DNA from: Sphingobium indicum B90A
GTDB lineage: Bacteria > Pseudomonadota > Alphaproteobacteria > Sphingomonadales > Sphingomonadaceae
Direction: 5' to 3'
Length of the DNA stretch: 64,000 nucleotides
Assembly: GCF_000264945.2 (NCBI RefSeq)
Contig: NZ_CP013071.1
Location: 75,219-139,218, forward strand
A program made the position numbers and the translations under genes. Shown here one piece after another: positions 1-7,376 of the stretch (position 1 is the stretch's first letter; the number at the start of each line of letters is the position of its first letter). The notes beneath the pieces were generated by a model that worked only from the letters and a program-made list of their open reading frames with translations, made no database searches and was not told the DNA's origin.

Positions 1-53
1 CTGTCGGCCATCCGATCCCACAGATGGTCCTTCAGCTTTCGCGCATCGGTCAT
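1..53 (-). CDS. 5' end of an unidentified gene, cut by window edge
   Basis: The minus strand carries an ATG at 51-53 preceded by a good ribosome site (AGGAGA, about 5 bases upstream). It reads 17 codons, beginning MTDARKLKDHLWDRMAD, before the window ends. It is transcribed away from the Crp/Fnr-type gene at 158, so the two share a divergent intergenic region of about 100 bases. The fragment is charged and probably soluble. I do not recognise the family from so few residues. Confidence 0.55.
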   Translation of the reverse strand, partial: MTDARKLKDHLWDRMAD

Positions 54-157
54 GATCGTCTCCTGATTTATGGAACCGGCTATACGAACGGCAGGCGCGA
101 AGGGTCCGCCATGCTCGACGGGATGAAGCCGATCGGCCGTCCAGGCGTTGTCCACCC

Positions 158-868
158 ATGATCTTCGCCGATTTCCTCCGCAACCGTCGCCGCGAGCAAC
201 TGTCGGACCGCGATCTCGCGGCGCTGGAGGCCAGCGTCAGCCAAGTGCGCAAGACCCATGCGCGCCAGCTTATCGCCCAGGCGGGCGAGCCGATCGCGTA
301 CAGCACCTATCTGATGGAAGGGTTCATCTGCCGCTACATGGACGACCGCAACGGCCTGCGCCAGCTCGTCGCCGTCCACGTCCCCGGCGATTTCGTCGAC
401 CTGCACGGCTATCCGCTGGGGCGGCTGGACCATGATGTCGCGACCCTATGCGCCTCCCGGATCGCCATGGTCCCGCATGAGGCGCTGGACGGCCTGCTGG
501 CGCAGCGGCCCAATCTGACGAAGCTGCTGTGGTTCAGCACGCTGCTGGACGCGGCCATGCACCGGGAATGGATATTCCGCCTTGGCCGATTGGACGCCAT
601 GGCGCGGATCGCGCATTTCTTCTGCGAGATCGAGGCGAAGCTGCGCGCCGTGGGGCTGAGCGACGGCAGCCGGTTCGCGCTGCCGCTGACCCAGGCGGAC
701 CTGGGCGAGGCCTGCGGCATGACGTCGGTGCACATCAACCGCATGCTGCGGGAACTCCGCGAACGGGAACTGCTCCAGGTCCAGCGCGGGCGGGTCACCA
801 TCTTCGACCTCGCCGCGCTGCGGCGGCTGTGCGATTACGACCCGTCCTATCTGTTCATCGGCGGCTGA
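158..868 (+). CDS. Crp/Fnr-family transcriptional regulator without iron-sulfur cysteines
   Basis: This 236-residue protein has the Crp/Fnr layout: an N-terminal cyclic-nucleotide-binding-like beta barrel (about residues 20-125), a long dimer helix (about 125-155) and a C-terminal winged helix-turn-helix (about 165-225, with LTQADLGEACGMTSVHINRMLREL). The N-terminal Cys cluster of oxygen-sensing Fnr is absent, so the input signal is unknown. Such regulators are common in sphingomonads beside stress or sensory genes. It lies upstream of the small protein at 925 and the kaiC-like operon at 1228, whose promoter region holds an FNR-type site, so local regulation is plausible. The ATG at 158 lacks a clear ribosome site, so the start is less certain than the family. 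Confidence 0.85.
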   Translation: MIFADFLRNRRREQLSDRDLAALEASVSQVRKTHARQLIAQAGEPIAYSTYLMEGFICRYMDDRNGLRQLVAVHVPGDFVDLHGYPLGRLDHDVATLCASRIAMVPHEALDGLLAQRPNLTKLLWFSTLLDAAMHREWIFRLGRLDAMARIAHFFCEIEAKLRAVGLSDGSRFALPLTQADLGEACGMTSVHINRMLRELRERELLQVQRGRVTIFDLAALRRLCDYDPSYLFIGG

Positions 869-869
869 G

Positions 870-895
870 GGAACCGCATCCGCCCGCAAAGCGTC
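870..895 (+). promoter_or_regulatory. possible EcfG-type stress promoter
   Basis: GGAAC (870-874), a 17-base spacer and CGTC (892-895) resemble the GGAAC-N16/17-CGTT consensus of alphaproteobacterial EcfG general-stress promoters, with one mismatch in the -10 element. It lies about 30 bases before the small gene at 925. A match this short can arise by chance. Confidence 0.3.
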
Positions 896-924
896 CTTTG
901 CACCCGAACGGAAGAGGAGAATCC

Positions 925-1122
925 ATGCCCCGAGACGGCGTTTTCGATGAATCCGGCAAGGCCTATGCCGAGGAAGGACAGGTGATGCTGGACGGTCCCG
1001 ACGGCGTCGCCATCAGCATGACGCCCGATGCGGCGGAAGAGACGGGGAACGAACTGATCCGCGCCGCGGCGGAGGCGCGGCAACAGATCGACGATAGCGC
1101 GCGGGGCGCGCCCGGCCCATGA
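925..1122 (+). CDS. small acidic hypothetical protein (65 aa)
   Basis: An ATG at 925 follows a good ribosome site (GAGGAGA). It opens a 65-codon frame rich in Asp, Glu, Gly and Ala, with no membrane segment or Cys. The middle (VMLDGPDGVAISMTPDAAEETG) resembles short conserved sphingomonad proteins without assigned function. It sits alone between the Crp/Fnr-type regulator and the kaiC-like gene. A possible EcfG-type promoter just upstream would make it a stress-induced small protein, but this is inference. Confidence 0.65.
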   Translation: MPRDGVFDESGKAYAEEGQVMLDGPDGVAISMTPDAAEETGNELIRAAAEARQQIDDSARGAPGP

Positions 1123-1143
1123 GCCGCATCGGACCGGCGGGAC

Positions 1144-1157
1144 TTGATCGAAATCAA
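1144..1157. promoter_or_regulatory. FNR/FixK-type operator upstream of the kaiC-like operon
   Basis: TTGATCGAAATCAA is a perfect match to the TTGAT-N4-ATCAA consensus bound by Fnr/FixK-family regulators. Its centre is about 77 bases before the GTG start at 1228, a distance compatible with class II activation from a promoter further downstream. Candidate binders encoded in this window are the Crp/Fnr-type protein at 158 and the [4Fe-4S]-type Fnr at 25017. Confidence 0.65.
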
Positions 1158-1227
1158 TCTGCGACGCATTCAGGGCCGCCGCTTCTCGTGGTAATCGCCG
1201 ATGCTCCTGCTCTGAAAGGGAGGTGAC

Positions 1228-2718
1228 GTGGAGACCTATTCGACCAAACAGGCCCTGGCGGGCGTGGATGGCCTGGACGACATTCTTTCCGGCGGGCTGA
1301 CCCGCGGCCGCGTGTTCCTGCTGGAAGGCAGTCCGGGCACGGGCAAGACCACCATAGCGACGCAGTTCCTGATCGAGGGCGCGCGGCGCGGCGAACGCTG
1401 CCTCTACATCACCCTGTCCGAAACCGAGGAAGAGATGCGCGAAAGCGCCGCGTCGCACGGCTGGACGCTGGAGGGGGTGGACCTGTTCGAACTGGTCCCT
1501 CCCGAAAGCCTGCTGGACGAGCAGCAGCAGCAAAGCCTGCTCTATTCGTCCGACCTGGAACTGGGCGAGACCACCCGCCGCATCTTCGACGCGTTCGAAC
1601 GGGTCCGGCCGGACCGGGTGGTGCTGGACAGCCTGTCGGAAATCCGCCTGCTGGCGCAAAGCTCCCTGCGCTACCGCCGCCAGATCCTGGCGCTCAAGCA
1701 TTTCTTCTCGAAACAGAATGCGACCGTGCTGATGCTGGACGACCTGACGGCCGAGGTCGCGGACAAGACGGTGCACAGCGTCGCCCATGGCGTCATCCGG
1801 CTGGAGGAGCTGTCGCTCGACTACGGCCCGGAGCGCCGCCGGATGCGCGTCATCAAATATCGCGGCCGGCATTTTCGCGGCGGCTTCCACGATTTCGTCA
1901 TCGAAAGGGGCGGCGTCCGCGTCTTCCCCCGGCTGGTGTCGGCCGAACACAAGACCGATTTCCAGCGCGACGTGCTGAAAAGCGAGTCCACCGAACTCGA
2001 CGCCCTGCTGGGCGGGGGGATAGAGCGCGGTTCGAGCGTGCTCGTGCTGGGCCCGGCGGGCACGGGCAAGTCGCTGCTCGCCCTCACCTTCGTCACGGCG
2101 GCGGTCGCGCGCGGGGAAAAGGCGGCGATGTTCGTCTTCGACGAGGAGATGGGCCTGCTTTTCAACCGCGCCCTGGGCCTGGGCATCGACATGCGGGCGA
2201 TGGCCGACAGCGGCGATCTGATCGTCGAGCAGGTGGACGCGGCCGAACTGTCCCCCGGCGAATTTTCCCAGCGGGTGCGCAACTGCGTGGAACGGCATGG
2301 CGTGAGAACCGTCGTCATCGACAGCCTGAACGGCTATCAGTCCGCCATGCCGGAGGAGAATGCGCTGGTCCTGCACATGCATGAACTGCTGCAATATCTG
2401 AACCGGCAGGGGGCCACCACCTTCCTCACCGTCGCGCAGCATGGACTGGTGGGCGACATGAAGACGCCGGTCGACGTCACCTATCTGGCCGACACGGTCA
2501 TCCTGCTGCGCTATTTCGAGGCGCTGGGCCGGGTGCGCCGCGCCATGTCGATCATCAAGAAGCGCACCGGATCGCATGAGGACACGATCCGGGAGTTCCG
2601 CATCGGTTCCTACGGCATCCGCCTGGGCGAACCGCTGATCGGCTTCCAGGGCGTGCTGCGCGGCGTGCCGCATTTCGTCGGCGGCGCGCCCGCGCTGCTG
2701 GAAGACGAGGAGGCGTGA
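1228..2718 (+). CDS. KaiC-like double RecA-domain ATPase
   Basis: This 496-residue protein has two tandem KaiC/RecA domains. The first carries a Walker A motif at residues 34-42 (GSPGTGKTT) and the second carries GPAGTGKS around residue 275. It lacks the kaiA and kaiB partners of the cyanobacterial clock, as is usual for proteobacterial KaiC homologues. These are often paired with histidine kinases and linked to stress or environmental signalling. The GTG start at 1228 has a strong ribosome site (GGGAGG). Its TGA overlaps the GTG of the downstream hybrid kinase by four bases, so the two are translationally coupled and probably work together. A perfect FNR-type box lies upstream. Autophosphorylation and the output are unknown. 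Confidence 0.9.
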   Translation: METYSTKQALAGVDGLDDILSGGLTRGRVFLLEGSPGTGKTTIATQFLIEGARRGERCLYITLSETEEEMRESAASHGWTLEGVDLFELVPPESLLDEQQQQSLLYSSDLELGETTRRIFDAFERVRPDRVVLDSLSEIRLLAQSSLRYRRQILALKHFFSKQNATVLMLDDLTAEVADKTVHSVAHGVIRLEELSLDYGPERRRMRVIKYRGRHFRGGFHDFVIERGGVRVFPRLVSAEHKTDFQRDVLKSESTELDALLGGGIERGSSVLVLGPAGTGKSLLALTFVTAAVARGEKAAMFVFDEEMGLLFNRALGLGIDMRAMADSGDLIVEQVDAAELSPGEFSQRVRNCVERHGVRTVVIDSLNGYQSAMPEENALVLHMHELLQYLNRQGATTFLTVAQHGLVGDMKTPVDVTYLADTVILLRYFEALGRVRRAMSIIKKRTGSHEDTIREFRIGSYGIRLGEPLIGFQGVLRGVPHFVGGAPALLEDEEA

Positions 2719-4727
2719 TCCCGCACCTGTCCGAACGGGCGCTCATTCTCGCTCCGATCGGGCGCGATGCGGAGATCGCGGCGTCGATGCTGGCGGAGGC
2801 GGGATTGCGCTCGCATGTCTGCCGGGATCTTCCCGACCTGCTGGGCGGCATCGACCATGGCGCCGGCTTCGCGCTGGTGACGGAGGAGGCGCTGCACAAT
2901 CGCGATCTGCATCCCCTGGTCGGCTGGCTGCAGAACCAGCCGGAATGGTCGGACTTCCCCTTCATCCTGCTGACCCGGCGCGGCGGCGGGCTGGAGCGCA
3001 ACCCGTCGGCGTCCCGCTATCTGGAGATGCTGGGCAACGTCAATTTCCTGGAGCGGCCCTTCCACCCCACCACGCTGATCAGCCTCGCACGGTCGGCGCT
3101 GCGCGGCCGCCGCCGGCAATATGACGCCCGCGCAAGGCTGGAGGAACTGCATCGCGGCGCGGAGAAATATCGATCCCTGTTCGATTCGATCGAGGCGGGC
3201 TTCTGCATCATAGAGATGATCTTCGACGATGCGGGGAAGCCGGTCGACTATCGCTTCATCGAAACCAATCCCGCCTTCGCGCGCCATACCGGCCTCAGCG
3301 ACGCGGTGGGAAAGAGCATGCGATCGCTGGTGCCGGGGCATGAACAGCATTGGTTCGACATTTACGGCCAGGTGGCCCGCACCGGCGAGGCCGTCCGCTT
3401 CGAGGACGCGGCAGAGGCGCTGGGCGGCTATTGGTACGATGTCTACGCCTTTCGCGTGGGCGATCCCAAAGCGCCCCAGGTCGCCGTGCTGTTGAACGAC
3501 ATCACCGAACGCCGCCGCATGGAGGCGGCGCTGCGCCGGAGCGAGGAGCGGCTGCGCGCGCTCAACGAGACGCTGGAGGAACGCGTGCAGCAGCGGTCGC
3601 ATGAACTGGAACTGGCGCAGGAGGCGCTGCGCCAGTCGCAGAAGCTGGAGTCCATGGGCCAGTTGACCGGCGGCGTCGCCCATGATTTCAACAACCTGCT
3701 GACGCCGATCGTCGGCAGCCTCGACCTGCTCCACCGCCGCGGCCTGGGCACGGATCGGGAGCGGCGGCTGATCGAGGGCGCGCTGCAATCCGCCGACCGG
3801 GCGAAGATGCTGGTGCAAAGGCTGCTCGCCTTCGCGCGGCGGCAACCGCTGCAACCCACCGCCATCGACATAGGCGGGCTGGTGCGGGACATGCGCGACC
3901 TGATCGTCAGCACGTCCGGCCCGCGGGTGCAGGTCGAACTGGCGGTGGCGGAAGGCCTGCCGGCCGCCCATGCCGACGCCAACCAGATCGAAATGGCGTT
4001 GCTGAACCTGGCGGTGAATGCGCGCGACGCCATGCCGGATGGCGGACAGCTTCGCATCGGCGTGACATGCGACAGCATGGCGGCCGACAACCGGCTGCGC
4101 CTGCGGGAGGGACGCTATGTCCGCCTGTCGGTGGCCGACACCGGCATCGGCATGGACCAGCAGACCGCCGAAAAGGCGATAGAACCCTTCTTCACAACCA
4201 AGGGCGTGGGCCAGGGGACCGGCCTTGGCCTGTCGATGGTGCACGGCCTGGCCGCGCAACTGGGCGGGGGCCTCACCATCGAAAGCGCCGTGGGCCAGGG
4301 CACGACGATCAGCCTCTGGCTGCCGACCAGCGAGATCGAGGCCGGAAGGGACGCGGCCGGGCCGGACACCGCGCCCGTGAAGCTGGACCATGGCATGGCG
4401 CTGGTGGTGGACGATGAGGAACTGGTGCGCGCCAGCACCGTGCATATGCTGCGCGAACTGGGATATGACGTGCTGGAGGCCAGTTCCGCCGAACATGCGC
4501 TGGCGATCATGAAGGCCGAGCCGGACATCGACGTGCTGGTCACCGATCATCTGATGCCGGGCACGACCGGCACCGACCTGATCGAGCAGGCACGGGTGCT
4601 CAAGCCGGCGATCCGGGCGCTGCTGATTTCGGGCTATGCCGAAAATGCCGGGATTTCGGCGGAACTGCCGCGACTGACCAAGCCTTTCAAGCAGATCGAT
4701 TTGGCCAAGAGCCTTGCCGCGCTGTGA
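2715..4727 (+). CDS. hybrid sensor histidine kinase coupled to KaiC-like ATPase
   Basis: The 670-residue protein starts with a receiver-like region (about 8-130) ending in a short helix, followed by a PAS domain (about 148-268) and a coiled coil (270-305). Next come a HisKA domain with phospho-acceptor His323 in GGVAHDFNNLL, a HATPase_c domain (about 420-545) and a C-terminal receiver (about 557-670, acceptor Asp in VLVTDHLMP). No membrane segments are seen, so it is probably cytosolic. The N-terminal receiver-like part lacks a convincing Asp pocket and may bind a partner instead. The GTG start at 2715 lies inside the stop region of the KaiC-like gene (GTGA overlap), suggesting a KaiC-kinase signalling pair. 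Confidence 0.9.
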   Translation: MIPHLSERALILAPIGRDAEIAASMLAEAGLRSHVCRDLPDLLGGIDHGAGFALVTEEALHNRDLHPLVGWLQNQPEWSDFPFILLTRRGGGLERNPSASRYLEMLGNVNFLERPFHPTTLISLARSALRGRRRQYDARARLEELHRGAEKYRSLFDSIEAGFCIIEMIFDDAGKPVDYRFIETNPAFARHTGLSDAVGKSMRSLVPGHEQHWFDIYGQVARTGEAVRFEDAAEALGGYWYDVYAFRVGDPKAPQVAVLLNDITERRRMEAALRRSEERLRALNETLEERVQQRSHELELAQEALRQSQKLESMGQLTGGVAHDFNNLLTPIVGSLDLLHRRGLGTDRERRLIEGALQSADRAKMLVQRLLAFARRQPLQPTAIDIGGLVRDMRDLIVSTSGPRVQVELAVAEGLPAAHADANQIEMALLNLAVNARDAMPDGGQLRIGVTCDSMAADNRLRLREGRYVRLSVADTGIGMDQQTAEKAIEPFFTTKGVGQGTGLGLSMVHGLAAQLGGGLTIESAVGQGTTISLWLPTSEIEAGRDAAGPDTAPVKLDHGMALVVDDEELVRASTVHMLRELGYDVLEASSAEHALAIMKAEPDIDVLVTDHLMPGTTGTDLIEQARVLKPAIRALLISGYAENAGISAELPRLTKPFKQIDLAKSLAAL

Positions 4728-4790
4728 CGGCGGGATGGCTCCGGCGGCGCGTTCCAGGCGGATTGCGCAAGGAATTGCGGGGGTTGGCGT

Positions 4791-4815
4791 GGAACTTTTC
4801 CGGCGCGGCTGCGTA
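4791..4815 (+). promoter_or_regulatory. possible EcfG-type promoter before the TonB receptor operon
   Basis: GGAAC (4791-4795), a 16-base spacer and CGTA (4812-4815) resemble the EcfG general-stress consensus GGAAC-N16/17-CGTT with one mismatch. It is about 80 bases upstream of the ATG at 4894. The support is pattern only. Confidence 0.3.
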
Positions 4816-4893
4816 ACGACTCCGCGGCGCGCGGGGGATCATCGCCTCGGGCCTCGCGTCGGGGGCAAGCGCAATGGGCAGCGCGGGGGGATA

Positions 4894-6810
4894 ATGGGAA
4901 TGGCATGGGCTTTTGGCGGCGCGGCGTTCGGCGGAGTGGCCGTGGGCCTTCTATCCCTATGCTGCACCGCCGCCCAGGCGCAGAGCCTGGAAGAATTGCG
5001 CGACATGCCGATCGCCGCCCTGTCGAAGCTGGACGTCACCTCCGTCACCCGGTCGACGGCGTCGCTGGCCGATTCCCCGGCGTCGATCTACGTCATCACC
5101 CATGACGACATCGTCCGTTCGGGCACGCTGACGCTGCCGGGCATTCTCCGGCTCGCGCCCAATCTGCAGGTCATGCGCGGCGGCCCCAACAATACGGTCA
5201 TTGCCGCCCGGGGGATGGGCGGCAATGACGCCGCGCAAAGTTTCTCCAACAAGCTGCTGGTGCTGATCGACGGCCGCAGCATCTATTCGCCGCTCTATTC
5301 CGGCGTCTATTGGGACATGCAGGACGTTTTGCCGGAGGATGTCGACCGCATAGAGGTGATTTCCGGCCCCGGCGCCACGCTGTGGGGGTCCAACGCGGTC
5401 AACGGCGTGATCAACATCATCACCCGCGACGCGGGGGCCTCCCAGGGCCTGTACGGCACGGGCGTGGTCGGCAACAGCACCTATGACCTGGGGCTGCGCT
5501 ATGGCGGCCATGCCGGCGGCAACGCCAGCTACCGCCTGTTCGTGAAGCGGCACGAGAATTTCGAGAGCGCGAACGACGCGGACGACGGCAATCGCCGGAC
5601 CCAGGGCGGCTTCCGCTTCGACTGGAACGCGACGCCCGACGACGCGCTGATGGTGCAGGGGGACGGCTATTACGGTTCCCGCTCGCAGGGGGCCGCGCCG
5701 GACGAGAGCCTGCACGGCTACGACCTGCTTGCCCGCTGGCGCCATGGCGCGGCGTCCGGGGCCACGCTCCAGCTCCAGGCCTATTACGACCACAGCGCCC
5801 GCAAGATCGAGAATGACGGCGGCCGCTTCGCGCTCGACACCTTCGACGTGGAGGGGCAGCACAGCTTCGCGCTCGGCTCCGGCCACAACATCGTCTGGGG
5901 CGGCGGCGCGCGCCTCAGCCGCTATGTGATCCGCAACATTCCCGGCCTGGACTTCGTGCCCGACCGGCGAAACCTTTTCGTCGGCAATCTGTTCGCGCAG
6001 GACAGCATCGCCCTGACGCCGTCCGTCACGGCCACGGTCGGGGCCAAGCTGGAGCGGCGCAGCTATATGGACCTCACCTTCCTGCCCAGTGTTCGCCTGT
6101 CCTGGAAGCCCGACCCCGAAACCCTGCTGTGGGGCGCGGTTTCCCGCGCCGTCCGTTCGCCCACCCCCTTTGACGAGGATGTGGTCGAATCCATCGGGGG
6201 CACCGTCTTCCTGACCGCCCTTCCCGGCTTCCGCTCCGAAAAGCTGACCGCCTTCGAACTGGGCACGCGGCTGATGCTCTCGCCCCGCGCGTCGCTTTCG
6301 GTCTCCGCCTTCTACAATGTCTATGACGACCTGCGGACAGTGGAGCCGGCGCCGGGCGGGTTCCTGCCGCTGCGCTGGGGCAATGGGATAAAGGGCGACA
6401 GCTATGGCTTCGATGCCTGGGCCGACATCCGGCTGGCAAGCTGGTGGCGGCTCAAGCCCGGCTACAGCCTGCTGATCCAGAAGTTCCGCTTCAAGCCGGA
6501 TTCTGTCCCCCTGATCGGCGTGTCGCAGGTCGGCAACGATCCCAGGCACCGCGCCACGCTGCGCTCCTCCATGGACATCGGGCCGGAGGTGAATGTCGAT
6601 TTCGACCTGCGCTACGTGTCCGCCCTGCCCGACCCGCATGTGCCGGGCTATGTGGAACTGGGCGCAAGGCTGGGCTGGCAGTTCGACGAGCGCGCCGAAT
6701 TGTCGGTGTCGGGCTTCAACCTGCTGCACCGCCGCCACCGGGAGCTTCCCGCCTCGCAGGCGACGCCGCTTCGCCGCAGCGTGTTCGTGGCGCTCAAATG
6801 GACGATCTGA
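4894..6810 (+). CDS. TonB-dependent outer-membrane receptor
   Basis: From the ATG at 4894 (G-rich ribosome site) the product is 638 residues. It has a signal peptide ending near AAQAQ (about residue 30), a plug domain (about 45-165, with SIYVITHDDIVRSG and WGSNAVNGVINIIT) and a beta barrel ending in an aromatic-rich strand (FVALKWTI). TonB receptors take up siderophores, cobalamin or organic substrates; the ligand here is unknown. The frame extends upstream to 4714, but that extra stretch would block the signal peptide. The stop overlaps the start of the YfiR-like gene by 13 bases, and a membrane kinase follows. The cluster may therefore be a surface-sensing system rather than a simple importer. 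Confidence 0.88.
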   Translation: MGMAWAFGGAAFGGVAVGLLSLCCTAAQAQSLEELRDMPIAALSKLDVTSVTRSTASLADSPASIYVITHDDIVRSGTLTLPGILRLAPNLQVMRGGPNNTVIAARGMGGNDAAQSFSNKLLVLIDGRSIYSPLYSGVYWDMQDVLPEDVDRIEVISGPGATLWGSNAVNGVINIITRDAGASQGLYGTGVVGNSTYDLGLRYGGHAGGNASYRLFVKRHENFESANDADDGNRRTQGGFRFDWNATPDDALMVQGDGYYGSRSQGAAPDESLHGYDLLARWRHGAASGATLQLQAYYDHSARKIENDGGRFALDTFDVEGQHSFALGSGHNIVWGGGARLSRYVIRNIPGLDFVPDRRNLFVGNLFAQDSIALTPSVTATVGAKLERRSYMDLTFLPSVRLSWKPDPETLLWGAVSRAVRSPTPFDEDVVESIGGTVFLTALPGFRSEKLTAFELGTRLMLSPRASLSVSAFYNVYDDLRTVEPAPGGFLPLRWGNGIKGDSYGFDAWADIRLASWWRLKPGYSLLIQKFRFKPDSVPLIGVSQVGNDPRHRATLRSSMDIGPEVNVDFDLRYVSALPDPHVPGYVELGARLGWQFDERAELSVSGFNLLHRRHRELPASQATPLRRSVFVALKWTI

Positions 6811-7376
6811 GCCCCTGGCGCGGCAGGCGCGGGCAACGAGGACGCCGGGCCGCGCTGTCCTGTCTCGCGGCGGTCGCGCTCCTCGTTCCGGCGCCGGTGC
6901 CGGCCAATTCGCCCGCCGCGCTGGAACGCGCGATCCAGGCGAATTTCCTGTTCAAGTTCGCGCCCTTCGTGGAATGGCCCCCGGCGGCATTTTCAGGGAC
7001 GGAAAGGAATTTCGTGATCTGCGTGGTTGGGGAGGATCCGTTCGGCGCCATGCTCAACGATGTGGTGCGCGGGCAGAAGATGGTCGGCCGCCCGGTGGTG
7101 GTGCGGCGGACCGGCGGCGAGGCGGGTCCGGCCGGCTGCCACATCCTGTTCGCCGGCCGCTCGGCCGACCCCGGCTATGCGCCCTTCGCGACCACGGGCG
7201 GCCAGCCGGTGCTGACGGTCGCGGACAAGGGCGCCGGTCCCAGCGGCGCGATGATCGAATTCGTGCGGCGGAACGGGCGGGTGCGGTTCCAGATCGACGA
7301 CAAGGCGGCCCGCGCCAACGGCCTCAAGATCAGTTCCAAATTGCTGGGCCTTGCCATCGCGGTGGACCGGAAATGA
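6798..7376 (+). CDS. YfiR family periplasmic protein
   Basis: The 192-residue product has a basic N-terminus and a hydrophobic segment typical of a signal peptide (about residues 15-36). A YfiR/DUF4154 domain follows, recognisable from the conserved opening AIQANFLFKFAPFVEWP and the closing region with KISSKLLGLA. YfiR of Pseudomonas is a periplasmic repressor that controls a membrane signalling enzyme. Here the ATG lies inside the 3' end of the TonB receptor gene, and the stop overlaps the ATG of a membrane hybrid kinase (ATGA). The tight order of receptor, YfiR-like protein and kinase suggests that it relays a periplasmic signal to the kinase. Confidence 0.85.
   Translation: MDDLSPWRGRRGQRGRRAALSCLAAVALLVPAPVPANSPAALERAIQANFLFKFAPFVEWPPAAFSGTERNFVICVVGEDPFGAMLNDVVRGQKMVGRPVVVRRTGGEAGPAGCHILFAGRSADPGYAPFATTGGQPVLTVADKGAGPSGAMIEFVRRNGRVRFQIDDKAARANGLKISSKLLGLAIAVDRK

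Noticed and set aside
847..2673. Open frame of about 608 codons opposite the kaiC-like gene
   Set aside because: Shadow of the KaiC-like coding sequence with no recognisable domain or ribosome site.
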